Below are positions 27,498-36,175 of a stretch of 64,000 bases of DNA, one piece after another. The stretch is taken from NCBI RefSeq assembly GCF_900880625.1, contig NZ_CAAHFB010000001.1, positions 496,001-560,000 of the forward strand, given 5' to 3'. The notes under the pieces were generated by a model. That model worked only from the letters and a program-made list of their open reading frames with translations, was not told the DNA's origin and did not search any database. The position numbers and the translations under genes were made by a program. The DNA is from Halorhabdus rudnickae (GTDB lineage: Archaea > Halobacteriota > Halobacteria > Halobacteriales > Haloarculaceae). Within the stretch, counting starts at the first letter, position 1; each line of letters begins with the position of its first letter.

Positions 27498-27646
27498 TCA
27501 GTCCTCGGTAGTCACGGACTGAACGTGGTACTGGAGGCCCACCTCGTGGGTCGCCTCGTCGTCGGCGACGCGCTTGGCTTCGCCCGGGTCTCGAACGGGC
27601 CGGCGACTCGATCACCGTCGACTGTCACGTAGTACTGCGTGGTCAC
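27498..27646 (-). pseudogene. Small conserved-looking protein with a one-base frameshift
   Basis: From GTG 27646 the frame reads VTTQYYVTVDGDRVAGPFET then RA; then it leaves frame. One base later the second frame reads AKRVADDEATHEVGLQYHV to SVTTED and a stop at 27498. Joined by restoring a single base (a C after 27581 on the plus strand, a G in the message, turning -AA back into GAA), the product is a coherent 49-aa acidic protein. The 149-nt length is exactly one short of 50 codons. Could be a true inactivating mutation, programmed frameshifting or a sequence error. Function unknown. Confidence 0.65.
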
Positions 27647-27742
27647 GTCCGGCGTAGGCTGTCGATCAGCAAGGTCGTTTCGAGCACTGTCTCCCGGGCC
27701 AGGGCGAGGAGCCTAAGTACCACCCGGAGTTACCACCGAGCG

Positions 27743-28780
27743 ATGAGTGGACCCGAACTCGGCAAAGCCGATCGCGAATTCTTCGACGAGTACATCTACC
27801 CGCGCCTGGGTGCCGACCGCGAGGAGGTCCGCCTGAGTCCACAGCACGGCGTCGACTTCGGCGTCGCCGATGTGGGTGGGCAGGCACTGGCGATGGCGAC
27901 CGACCCCGTTTTCATCGTGCCCGCGGCGGGTTTCGAGCGAGCGGCCTGGTTCGCCTTCCACATCCTGATCAGTGACGTGGCCGTCTCGGGACTGGATCCG
28001 GCCTATCTCAGCGTCGACTTCAATCTCCCGCCGGAGATCACCGACGAGCAGTTCGAGACCGTCTGGGAGACCTTCGACCGGGAAGCCAAAGAGTTGGGCG
28101 TCTCGATCGTCACCGGTCACACCGGCCGGTACGCCGGGTGTAACTACCCAATGGTCGGCGGTGGCACATCGCTGGCTGTCGGTGATTTCGACGACCTCGT
28201 GACTCCCGACGGCGCCAGTCCGGGCGATCGCGTCATCGTCACGAAGGGGCCGGCCATCGAGGCAACGGGCCTCCTGTCAGTCCATTTCGACTCGCTGATG
28301 GATGGGGACGTCCCGGCCGATGAGATTCAAGCCGCCAAGGACCGCTTCTACGATATGAGTCCGATCAAGGAGGCGATGGTCGCCTCCTCGGCTGGGCCGG
28401 TCACGGCAATGCACGACGCCACGGAGGGGGGCGTCTACGGCGGCCTCTTCGAGATGGCCCGTTCGGCGGGGGTCGGCTTCGAGATAGAGCGCGACCGCAT
28501 TCCGATCCAGCCGGGCGTCGAGGCCGCCTGTGAGTTCTTCGACATCGACCCCTGGATCTCCATCAGCGAGGGGACACTGCTGGCGACCGTCGACCCGGAC
28601 GGCGTCGACGACGTCCTCGCCGCCCTCGAATCCGAGGGGATCCCTGCCGCGGATGCCGGTCGAGTCACCGACGGTTCGGGGTTGACTGTCGACGGCGAGT
28701 CCGTCGACCACCCCGGGAAGGACCCCTACTGGGCAGCTTTCGAGGAGTACATGCAGAAATTGCAGGCAGCCGACGACTGA
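27743..28780 (+). CDS. AIR synthase-related protein (PurM/HypE/ThiL-like fold)
   Basis: 345-aa ATP-binding protein of the AIRS superfamily. The N-terminal AIRS domain includes LALAMATDPVFIVPAAGF-like active-site Asp (ATDPVF) and the region SDVAVSGLDPAYLSVDFNLP; the C-terminal domain includes MHDATEGGVYGGLFEMA. Closest in form to HypE/ThiL-like archaeal proteins, but no hydrogenase maturation genes are nearby, so HypE function is unlikely. A link to thiamine is suggested only by the thiDN gene 425 bp away. Substrate unknown. Confidence 0.85.
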   Translation: MSGPELGKADREFFDEYIYPRLGADREEVRLSPQHGVDFGVADVGGQALAMATDPVFIVPAAGFERAAWFAFHILISDVAVSGLDPAYLSVDFNLPPEITDEQFETVWETFDREAKELGVSIVTGHTGRYAGCNYPMVGGGTSLAVGDFDDLVTPDGASPGDRVIVTKGPAIEATGLLSVHFDSLMDGDVPADEIQAAKDRFYDMSPIKEAMVASSAGPVTAMHDATEGGVYGGLFEMARSAGVGFEIERDRIPIQPGVEAACEFFDIDPWISISEGTLLATVDPDGVDDVLAALESEGIPAADAGRVTDGSGLTVDGESVDHPGKDPYWAAFEEYMQKLQAADD

Positions 28781-28789
28781 GCGCTCGCG

Positions 28790-29110
28790 TCAGGGTGCGC
28801 CGACCAGCACGAACGTACTCTCGACGTCGCCGTTGTGAATCTCGCGAGTCGCCTCCGGTGGGACCCGGACGGCGTCACCCGATTGCATCGCCACATCCTC
28901 GCCGTCGATCGTCACTGTGGCTTGTCCGTCCACGAGCAGATAGACCTCCTCGTGGTCCTCCTCGGCGTGATCGTGGGCTTTCCCCGACCAGCCAGGTTCA
29001 CAATCCAGTACCGTTACCCCGACGGTCTCACAGTCCAGGGCGTCCCGAAGGAAGTGCATCGACTCCGCGACCGGGTCGACGTCCTCGTAGTTGACTTTGG
29101 TGTATGCCAT
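28790..29110 (-). CDS. Cupin-domain protein
   Basis: 106-aa single-domain cupin. Motif 1 is HDHAEEDHEEVYLLVDG, with possible metal-ligand His and Glu, and motif 2 PPEATREIHNGD. Small cupins of this type may be enzymes or ligand sensors; substrate not assignable. A TATA-like GATATTTC on the minus strand (complement of 29138-29146) is about 28-36 nt before the start. Convergent with the AIRS-like gene and divergent from thiDN. Confidence 0.87.
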   Translation of the reverse strand: MAYTKVNYEDVDPVAESMHFLRDALDCETVGVTVLDCEPGWSGKAHDHAEEDHEEVYLLVDGQATVTIDGEDVAMQSGDAVRVPPEATREIHNGDVESTFVLVGAP

Positions 29111-29204
29111 CGCAATCTATTGTTTGGTTGCCGGGCAGAAATATCCACCTCCGGACCGATACTGGAACATCACCGATTTGTACAACCGCCAAATAGACGT
29201 ACGT

Positions 29205-30527
29205 ATGACACGCAACGAGGCTCCACACGATCCGCCGACCGTGTTGACGATCGCCGGCAGTGATTCCGGTGGTGGCGCGGGCATCCAGGCCGATCTCAAG
29301 ACCATCGAAGCGGTCGGCGGGTTCGGGACGAGTGCGATCACGAGCGTCACTGCCCAGAACACCACCGGGGTTCAGGGGAGTTACCTCCAGCCGATCGACC
29401 ACATTGCAGCCCAGATCGAGGCCGTCCTCGGCGATTTCGACGTGCAGGCTGCCAAAACGGGCATGCTCGCCACCGGTGAGGTCATCGAGACGGTCTGTGA
29501 GTACGCCGACGAACTCCCACAGCTCGTCGTCGATCCAGTGATGGTCGCTACGTCGGGTGATCGACTGCTCGAACCTGCGGCCGAGACGGCCTACGAGGAG
29601 CTGATCGCCGAGGCGACGCTCGTGACGCCCAACGCCGACGAAGCGGCCGTTCTCACGGGCATCGAACCGACGAACGAATCGACGGCGATCGAGGCAGGCG
29701 AAACACTCCTCGACATGGGCGCCGAGGCCGCACTGGTCAAAGGTGGTCACATCGGCGGTGAAGACGTCATCGACGTGCTGGTCTCGGAAAACCAGGTTCG
29801 GACGTTCAGGCACGAGCGGATCGACACTGACGCGACCCACGGCTCCGGCTGTACGCTCTCGGCGGCGATTGCGACCCATCTCGCGCACGGCGAGGCACTG
29901 ACCGATAGCGTGAGCAGAGGGGTCGACCTGCTCGCCCGGGCGGTCCGGTACAATCTCGACGTCGGTGAGGGAGCGGGTGCGGTTCATCATCTCGTCGAGA
30001 CGCGCGAGCGCGCTGCCCGGAGCGAGACCACGGAAGCCGTCCGCCGTCTGGCCGCCTCGCTCGTCGAGATGGATGTCGCCTCACTGATCCCCGAAGTCGG
30101 GACCACCGTCGCCGGCGCGACGCCGTTCGCCGAGCGCCTCGCGGAGGTCGCCGCCGTCGACGGGCGGATCACGCACACTCGCGACGGCGTCTCCACCGGT
30201 CAGGACGTCCGCTTTGGCGCCTCGACTCACGTCGCGCGGTATCTGCTGGATGCTCGCGAAGTCGATGCCGATGTCCGCTACGCCGCGAACTGGCGCTACG
30301 ACGACGCGGTCGAAGACGCGCTGCTTGAACTGCCCGGTGATGTCATTACGCTCGAAGAGGCGCCGACGCTTGAATCCGGCGCCGTGTCCGCCCTCTCGGC
30401 GGCCACGGATCCCGTCGCCGTCGTCGATCCGGGTGGCGACGGGCGCGTTCCGGTCACCGTCCTGTTCGCCAAATCGCCAGCCGATCTCCAAACCCGGACG
30501 GCACAGCTACTCGAAGCAGTCGAGTGA
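29205..30527 (+). CDS. thiDN: ThiD-ThiN fusion: HMP/HMP-P kinase and thiamine-phosphate synthase
   Basis: 440-aa bifunctional enzyme of thiamine synthesis. The ThiD ribokinase-fold part (about 1-260) has [33 protein letters not shown] and the [17 protein letters not shown] anion-hole motif. The C-terminal ThiN part (about 270-440; [36 protein letters not shown]) replaces ThiE in many archaea. ATG 29205 is chosen because upstream in-frame residues are not family-like. No TPP riboswitch is seen in the short leader. Confidence 0.93.
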   Translation: MTRNEAPHDPPTVLTIAGSDSGGGAGIQADLKTIEAVGGFGTSAITSVTAQNTTGVQGSYLQPIDHIAAQIEAVLGDFDVQAAKTGMLATGEVIETVCEYADELPQLVVDPVMVATSGDRLLEPAAETAYEELIAEATLVTPNADEAAVLTGIEPTNESTAIEAGETLLDMGAEAALVKGGHIGGEDVIDVLVSENQVRTFRHERIDTDATHGSGCTLSAAIATHLAHGEALTDSVSRGVDLLARAVRYNLDVGEGAGAVHHLVETRERAARSETTEAVRRLAASLVEMDVASLIPEVGTTVAGATPFAERLAEVAAVDGRITHTRDGVSTGQDVRFGASTHVARYLLDAREVDADVRYAANWRYDDAVEDALLELPGDVITLEEAPTLESGAVSALSAATDPVAVVDPGGDGRVPVTVLFAKSPADLQTRTAQLLEAVE

Positions 30528-30529
30528 AT

Positions 30530-31069
30530 TCACCGCAACCAAAGCGAGAACACGATCACGAGAAGCGCCAGAAGCGCGGTGAATCCCGGTCCGGACGTCC
30601 TGGTCGCGTCCCCGTCTGTCGCGTGAGGTGTCCCGACGGTTCTCTTCCCACGACTGGTGGATCCACTTGCGGTGTCCGTCTCCCGGGCGGTGATACCTCG
30701 GACCGGCACGGTCGTCGTCCGGCCGTTCGTTCCTGTCACACGTACCCGATCGGGGATCTGCATCCCAAAGCTCTCGACACGTTCAGGCAGCGACGCCGCG
30801 AGTACCACCTCGATATCCCCGGGTTCGTCGGGAGTCAGGTGTAGTCGTTGCGTGACAGCAATGCCCTCCGCATCGTCTGTCAAATCGCCCGCTTTCGCCG
30901 GGCCGTCGGACGTCGCGGAGTTGATTCTTGCATCGCCGGTCGTCGCATCCGTGATCTTCTCACCCATCGAAAGCGGTTGGGCCTCTCCTGTGGCAATGGC
31001 CGGGATTCCCCCAACGGATCCGACGAGAACAACGACAGCCAGTCCGAGAGCGAGGCGACAGGTGGCCAT
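30530..31069 (-). CDS. Secreted protein with PGF-CTERM surface-anchoring signal
   Basis: 179 aa. N-terminal signal peptide (ALGLAVVVLVGSVGGIPAIA), a short extracellular region, a Ser/Thr/Gly-rich stretch (TASGSTSRGKRTVGTPHATD), and a C-terminal tripartite signal: PGF followed by a hydrophobic helix (TALLALLVIVFSLWL) and a final Arg. This is the signal processed by archaeosortase ArtA, after which the protein is lipid-anchored. The mature domain (about residues 55-130) has no family I recognise. Convergent with thiDN. Confidence 0.75.
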   Translation of the reverse strand: MATCRLALGLAVVVLVGSVGGIPAIATGEAQPLSMGEKITDATTGDARINSATSDGPAKAGDLTDDAEGIAVTQRLHLTPDEPGDIEVVLAASLPERVESFGMQIPDRVRVTGTNGRTTTVPVRGITARETDTASGSTSRGKRTVGTPHATDGDATRTSGPGFTALLALLVIVFSLWLR

Positions 31070-31162
31070 TGTGCCATTTTCCGGTCGACAAAGATCAGTC
31101 CGTTGGCCACTGCCAGAGTCGTCCCGTAGCGTTTTTCACCCACTTCGGTCCCAGGTAGCTGT

Positions 31163-33811
31163 ATGAGCGACGCGACGGGAATCGTCGGGGAATTTTTCTC
31201 CTTGCAGGGAGAGACCGACGCTGATCTCCTGGCGATGCAGGTTGGTGACTTCTACGAGTTCTTCGGCGAGGACGCCGAGACGGTGGCCGAGGAACTCGAT
31301 TTGAAAGTCTCCCAGAAGTCGAGCCACGGCTCCTCCTATCCGATGGCAGGTGTCCCGGTCGACGAACTCACACCCTACCTCAAGGGACTCGTCGAACGCG
31401 GTTACCGCGTGGCAGTCGCCGATCAACACGAAACCGAGAACGGGCACGCTCGCGCGATCGACCGGATCGTCACGCCGGGGACGCTTCTGGAGACGACCGA
31501 TGCAGACGCGCGCTACCTCACGGGGATCGTGGCGGGCGATGAAGAGTGGGGACTCGCTTTCGCCGACGTGACGACCGGACAGTTCTTCGTCACCAGCGTC
31601 GACGACAGATCGGCTGTCCTGAGCGAACTCTACCGATTCGACCCCGCCGAAGTGCTCCCGGGACCGACGGTCAGGACCGACGACGAGACGCTCGATCGAC
31701 TCCGCGATCGGACTGACGCCACCCTGTCTCTCCACACGACCGAGGACTTCGCGCCCGGACGGGCACGACATCGCCTGCGCGACCAGTTCGGTGCGGAGAC
31801 CATCGAGAGCGTCGGGATGGGCGACAGCGACACGACGATCGCCGCTGCGGGAGGCGTCCTCGCATACGTCGAAGAGACTGGTCAGGGCGTGCTCGCCTCG
31901 ATGACGCGACTCCAGCGGTACGGCGCGGGCGAACACGTCGAACTCGATGCGACGACACAACGCAACCTCGAACTCACGGAGACGATGCAGGGCGATCGCT
32001 CCGGGTCGCTGCTCGATACCATCGACCACACAGTCACGAGCGCCGGGACGCGGACGCTTCGTGCGTGGCTCCAGCGGCCCCGCCGATCGACGGCGGAACT
32101 GCACTCACGACAGGATGGCGTCGCCGCCCTCGCGTCGGCCGCGATGGCCCGCGAGCGCCTCCGGGAAGAGCTGAGCGACGCCTACGATCTTCAGCGACTC
32201 GCGAGCAAAGCCGCTTCGGGAAGTGCTGACGCACGTGACCTGCGGGCGGCCGCCGACACGCTCGCACGCTACGAATCGGTCCGAAACGTCGTCGCCGACG
32301 CGTCCGAACTCGCCGATTCACCGATCCTCGACCGGCTGGACGGACTCGACCGGTCCGCGATCGATGACCTCGCCAGGGAACTCGACGCGGCGGTCGTCGA
32401 GGATCCGCCGGGGACGATCACCGAGGGTGGGATCATCCGACGAGGCTACGACGAGGAACTGGACGACCTGGTCGAGCGCCACGAGAGTGCCCTGGAGTGG
32501 ATCGAGACGCTGCCCGACCGCGAGCAGCGCGAACACGGCATCACGCACCTCTCGGTCGACCGAAACAAAACAGACGGCTACTACATCCAGGTCGGCAACA
32601 GCGAGACAGAGAAGGTACCCGAGTACTACGAGAGCGTCAAGACGTTGAAAAACGCCGAACGCTACACGATCGACGAACTCGAGGAGCGCGAACGGGAGAT
32701 CCTCCGGCTGGAAGAACAGCGACACGACCTAGAACGAGAGCTGTTCGAGGCATTGCGCGATCGCGTTGCCCAGCGTGCCCAACTCCTGCAGGACGTCGGG
32801 AGCGTGCTGGCTGCAGTCGACGTTCTCGCAGCACTGGCGACCCACGCCGTCCGGAACGACTGGACGCGTCCGGAGCTGCTCGATTCGCGCGCCCTGGAGA
32901 TCGAGGCCGGCCGCCACCCTGTCGTCGAGGGGACGACCGAGTTCGTTCCCAACGACCTCTACATGGACGAGGACCGCCGGTTCCTGATCGTCACCGGGCC
33001 GAACATGAGCGGGAAGTCGACGTACATGCGACAGGCCGCCCTGATCGTCCTGCTGACCCAGATCGGGAGTTTCGTCCCCGCGCGCTCGGCCCGGGTCGGG
33101 CTTGTCGACGGCATCTACACCCGTGTCGGTGCCCTGGACGAACTCGCTCAAGGCCGCTCGACGTTCATGGTCGAGATGCAGGAGTTGTCGAACATCCTTC
33201 ACTCCGCGACCGGAGACTCGCTGGTCATCCTCGACGAAGTGGGGCGTGGAACCGCCACTTTCGATGGCATCTCCATCGCCTGGGCAGCCACCGAGTACCT
33301 CCACAACGAGGTACGGGCCAAGACCCTGTTTGCGACGCACTACCACGAACTAACGAACCTGGCCGAGCACTTGCCCCGCGTCGAAAACGTCCACGTCGCT
33401 GCCGACGAGAGCGATGGCGACGTCACGTTCCTGCGTACCGTCCGTGAGGGCGCGACCGATCGGTCCTATGGTATCCACGTCGCCGATCTGGCGGGCGTTC
33501 CCGATCCGGTGGTCGATCGCTCGCGGGACGTACTCGATCGACTGCGCGAGGAGAAAGCCATCGAGGCCAAAGGCGGCTCCGGCGGGACGACTCAGGCCGT
33601 CTTCGACCTCTCAGACGGTGCGTTCACCGCCGGTGACGGGGCGAGTGCGGACGGCAGCGGGGATGAGATGCGAGACAGAATCGCGGATCGTTTCGGCGAC
33701 GATGCGGAGGGCGTCCTCGAGGAACTGGCCGCCCTGGATGTCAATGAGACGCCACCGGTCGAGTTGATGGCCCGCGTTCAGGAATTGCAGGACGAGCTCG
33801 ACGAGGGCTGA
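31163..33811 (+). CDS. mutS: DNA mismatch repair protein MutS (MutS1 paralogue B)
   Basis: 882 aa. Domain I has the intact mismatch-reading motif MQVGDFYEFF (F30, E32). Connector, lever and clamp regions precede an intact ATPase: [56 protein letters not shown]-terminal tail holds TQAVFDLSDGAF, which resembles a sliding-clamp binding motif (inference), and ends in a helix-rich tip. With mutL nearby this is the better candidate for the main mismatch sensor. Confidence 0.95.
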   Translation: MSDATGIVGEFFSLQGETDADLLAMQVGDFYEFFGEDAETVAEELDLKVSQKSSHGSSYPMAGVPVDELTPYLKGLVERGYRVAVADQHETENGHARAIDRIVTPGTLLETTDADARYLTGIVAGDEEWGLAFADVTTGQFFVTSVDDRSAVLSELYRFDPAEVLPGPTVRTDDETLDRLRDRTDATLSLHTTEDFAPGRARHRLRDQFGAETIESVGMGDSDTTIAAAGGVLAYVEETGQGVLASMTRLQRYGAGEHVELDATTQRNLELTETMQGDRSGSLLDTIDHTVTSAGTRTLRAWLQRPRRSTAELHSRQDGVAALASAAMARERLREELSDAYDLQRLASKAASGSADARDLRAAADTLARYESVRNVVADASELADSPILDRLDGLDRSAIDDLARELDAAVVEDPPGTITEGGIIRRGYDEELDDLVERHESALEWIETLPDREQREHGITHLSVDRNKTDGYYIQVGNSETEKVPEYYESVKTLKNAERYTIDELEEREREILRLEEQRHDLERELFEALRDRVAQRAQLLQDVGSVLAAVDVLAALATHAVRNDWTRPELLDSRALEIEAGRHPVVEGTTEFVPNDLYMDEDRRFLIVTGPNMSGKSTYMRQAALIVLLTQIGSFVPARSARVGLVDGIYTRVGALDELAQGRSTFMVEMQELSNILHSATGDSLVILDEVGRGTATFDGISIAWAATEYLHNEVRAKTLFATHYHELTNLAEHLPRVENVHVAADESDGDVTFLRTVREGATDRSYGIHVADLAGVPDPVVDRSRDVLDRLREEKAIEAKGGSGGTTQAVFDLSDGAFTAGDGASADGSGDEMRDRIADRFGDDAEGVLEELAALDVNETPPVELMARVQELQDELDEG

Positions 33812-33863
33812 CTGACGATCGGCTGCGGAGGACAAGGAGCAACCCCACCGTTTCCAGGGCAAA

Positions 33864-34583
33864 TCAATCCGGCACCCGGAACGCCAGACTGTACATCTCG
33901 CCGGCCGACTCCGAGCCGATCTCCTCGGCGAGGGCGTCTGCTTCACTCGCCAGTTCGGCCCCGAGTGGGCCGTCGATGCGCTCGGTTCGCTCGCGTGCTT
34001 CGGCCACGTGGGCATCGACATGACTCTCCGTCCAGGGCACGGGATCGAGTAGCGTCTTCCGACGGTCGAACACCCAGCCTTGCGATTCGAAAACGCCACG
34101 GAGGACATCCGCGGGGTAAAACGTCAGTGCCGACCGCCCATCGGCGAGTTCGCTCACTGCGTTCTCGACCGCGAACAGCTCGCGGACGGCCGCGTCCTCG
34201 GGCAGCGGTGCGTAGTCGTCGATCACCAGGTGCCCACCGGGTGCGGCGACGCGCGTGAGTTCGGCCGCGATCCGATCCAGGTCCCGCGTCGGGACGACGT
34301 TGAACAGCGCATGGGCAGTGACGACTGCGACGGCGTCGTCGGCCAGTGGGATCTCCCGGAGGTCCGCCTCGACGGTCTCCACGCGATCCGGGTGATCTGT
34401 GCCGACGCGCTCCCGGACGGTTTTGGCGTGCTCACTGTCGTTCGTCACAGAGAGCACCGTCTCCGCACCGGCAGCGAGCAGTCCTGCCGTCGCGTTCCCG
34501 ACGCCCGCGCCGGCTTCGAGACTTCGCTTGCCTTCGACCGGCTGGTCCGCGAGAGCCGTCCGCACCGTCGCCGGCACGTCCAT
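33864..34583 (-). CDS. Class I SAM-dependent methyltransferase
   Basis: 239-aa Rossmann methyltransferase. SAM motif I is SLEAGAGVGNATAGLLAAGA, motif II acidic loop VETVEADLREIPL, then VVTAHALFNVVPTRDLDRI. Substrate unknown; the fold and C-terminal part fit a small-molecule methyltransferase. It starts one base after the aldo/keto reductase stop (TGACATG), so both are co-translated. In-frame residues upstream of ATG 34583 lie inside the reductase gene. Confidence 0.85.
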   Translation of the reverse strand: MDVPATVRTALADQPVEGKRSLEAGAGVGNATAGLLAAGAETVLSVTNDSEHAKTVRERVGTDHPDRVETVEADLREIPLADDAVAVVTAHALFNVVPTRDLDRIAAELTRVAAPGGHLVIDDYAPLPEDAAVRELFAVENAVSELADGRSALTFYPADVLRGVFESQGWVFDRRKTLLDPVPWTESHVDAHVAEARERTERIDGPLGAELASEADALAEEIGSESAGEMYSLAFRVPD

Positions 34584-34584
34584 G

Positions 34585-35469
34585 TCAGTGGTGGAGTTGT
34601 TCGGGGACGGGACTCTCGTCGTGGCGTGCGTCCTCGACGATCGCACGCTGTGTCGCCTCGTCGAGTTCCTCGAAGCGATCGCCAGCATCCAGTACCATCT
34701 TCACGAGTTTCGGATCGCCGGGCGTCAGGACGCTCGTTACGCCCCGAGAGAGGGTGTAGTTCAGTCGATTGCGGATCGTCTCCGGATCGTCGACCGGCTC
34801 GTACCAGTTGGCATACGGGCGCTCGTGTTCGGGGAGTGCGTCGGTGTCCGGCCAGGACCTCTTGGCGAAAGCCTTGATCGCCAGCGTTCCGATGTCTTCC
34901 TGGTCTGCCCGCTGAAGCACTGCATCGTAGTCGTACTCCGCGTCGTCCTTGGCATCCACCACGGGATTGAGCGGGAACATCAGCGAATCCAGGTCGTCGA
35001 TCTCCTCGATAGCGTTCAGGATGAGATCCGGATTCCCATGGCTCGTGAGGCCGATGTGGTCGATCAGTCCCTGCTCCTGTGCCTCGCGGAACGCCCGGAG
35101 GGCGCCATCGGCATCGGTGATCGTCTCTAGTTCGTGTTCGTATTCCAGCCCGTGAACCTGATAGAGGTCGATTGTTTCGACGCCCAACCGGTCGAGCGAC
35201 CGCTCCAGTTTCTTCCAGGCACCCTCGTAGGACCGCTCCTGGGTCTTGCACCCGAGGAAAATTTCCTCGCGGTACTGGCGGAGCTTCGGCCCGAGTTTGA
35301 GTTCGGCGTCGCCGTACGTCGGGGCTACGTCGAAGTGGTTGACGCCGTGATCGAGAACGAGTTCGACCAGCTGGTTGGCCCCCTCCTGTTCGAGCCAGTT
35401 CAGCGCGATCGCCCCGAATGTGACGACGGTACTCCGCTGTCCCGTGGCTCCGAGGTCACGAGTCTGCAT
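34585..35469 (-). CDS. Aldo/keto reductase
   Basis: 294-aa (beta/alpha)8 NAD(P)H-dependent carbonyl reductase. The catalytic tetrad is visible as Asp and Tyr in HFDVAPTYGDAE, Lys in LGCKTQER, and His in YQVHGLEYE. ATG 35469 gives MQTRDLGATGQRSTVVTFGA, the normal start for this family. First gene of a pair with a methyltransferase. Substrate unknown. Confidence 0.9.
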   Translation of the reverse strand: MQTRDLGATGQRSTVVTFGAIALNWLEQEGANQLVELVLDHGVNHFDVAPTYGDAELKLGPKLRQYREEIFLGCKTQERSYEGAWKKLERSLDRLGVETIDLYQVHGLEYEHELETITDADGALRAFREAQEQGLIDHIGLTSHGNPDLILNAIEEIDDLDSLMFPLNPVVDAKDDAEYDYDAVLQRADQEDIGTLAIKAFAKRSWPDTDALPEHERPYANWYEPVDDPETIRNRLNYTLSRGVTSVLTPGDPKLVKMVLDAGDRFEELDEATQRAIVEDARHDESPVPEQLHH

Positions 35470-35546
35470 GACCGACGATTGGGTCCCCGGCACCAAAAGA
35501 TCAGCTACCGCGAGCGTCCAGCAGCGTCACTCCGTGGCCCGGCGAC

Positions 35547-36053
35547 TCACTCCAGAACGGTCGAGGGGCGCTTGAGGTAGTAGTCCTGTTCGGTGACCCG
35601 CTGGTAAATGCGATAGAGCGTCTCGACGGCGTCCGGATCAGGATCGAACCGGAGGTGTGGCGCCGTATGATAGCCCTTGGCGCTAACCAGGAAGAAGTAC
35701 AACGTCTGGTGGTGTTTCGGCGTGGCGTCGGCGACGCCCATCCCTTCGCCACCGAGGTCGTCGGCGAAGTCGTTGAGCATGGTGGCGATGTCATCGTTGA
35801 GTTGCTCGTCCGGACGATAGGCGGGCGCGCCGAACGTTTGCTGGAGGAACTCCGTGGTGTTCGCGAGAAAGGGGTTCGAATCGATGCCTGTGGGATCGAC
35901 CGCCGCGAACGTCTCGTAGAGGGCAAGTAAGGCGTCGAGTTCGGCGTCCGTCAGTGCGATCGGCATGACGGGGTCGCCCTGCGGGATAGTGTAATCGGGG
36001 AACGAGTACGACCCTGGATCGGGAAGGTTCTCGAAGACGTCTGAGAGGTCCAT
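35547..36053 (-). CDS. Conserved-looking acidic protein, unknown function
   Basis: 168 aa from ATG 36053 (MDLSDVFENLPDPGSYSFPD). Largely helical with Phe/Asp/Pro motifs (PTGIDSNPFLANTTEFLQQ) and a His/Asp-rich end (TPKHHQTLYFFLVSAKGYH). No membrane segment, metal knuckle or known motif. It lies 122 bp from mutL and is divergent from it, but a repair role is only a neighbourhood guess. Confidence 0.75.
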   Translation of the reverse strand: MDLSDVFENLPDPGSYSFPDYTIPQGDPVMPIALTDAELDALLALYETFAAVDPTGIDSNPFLANTTEFLQQTFGAPAYRPDEQLNDDIATMLNDFADDLGGEGMGVADATPKHHQTLYFFLVSAKGYHTAPHLRFDPDPDAVETLYRIYQRVTEQDYYLKRPSTVLE

Positions 36054-36175
36054 GTGCCTCGATAGGACGGGACGTGCCGTAACTGTTTGGCGGCGTGAGA
36101 CAGCTCCCGGATCGACCAGTGTCGGCGAGCGGGGGACTGAAGTCGGTGCCGTCACAATCGGGAATCGACACCTGC

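Noticed and set aside
29111-29204. TPP riboswitch before thiDN
   Set aside because: The leader is under 100 bp and has no thi-box sequence; a protein regulator is more likely.
29028-29990. Long minus-strand frame opposite thiDN
   Set aside because: No motif; the opposite strand encodes ThiD with all signatures.
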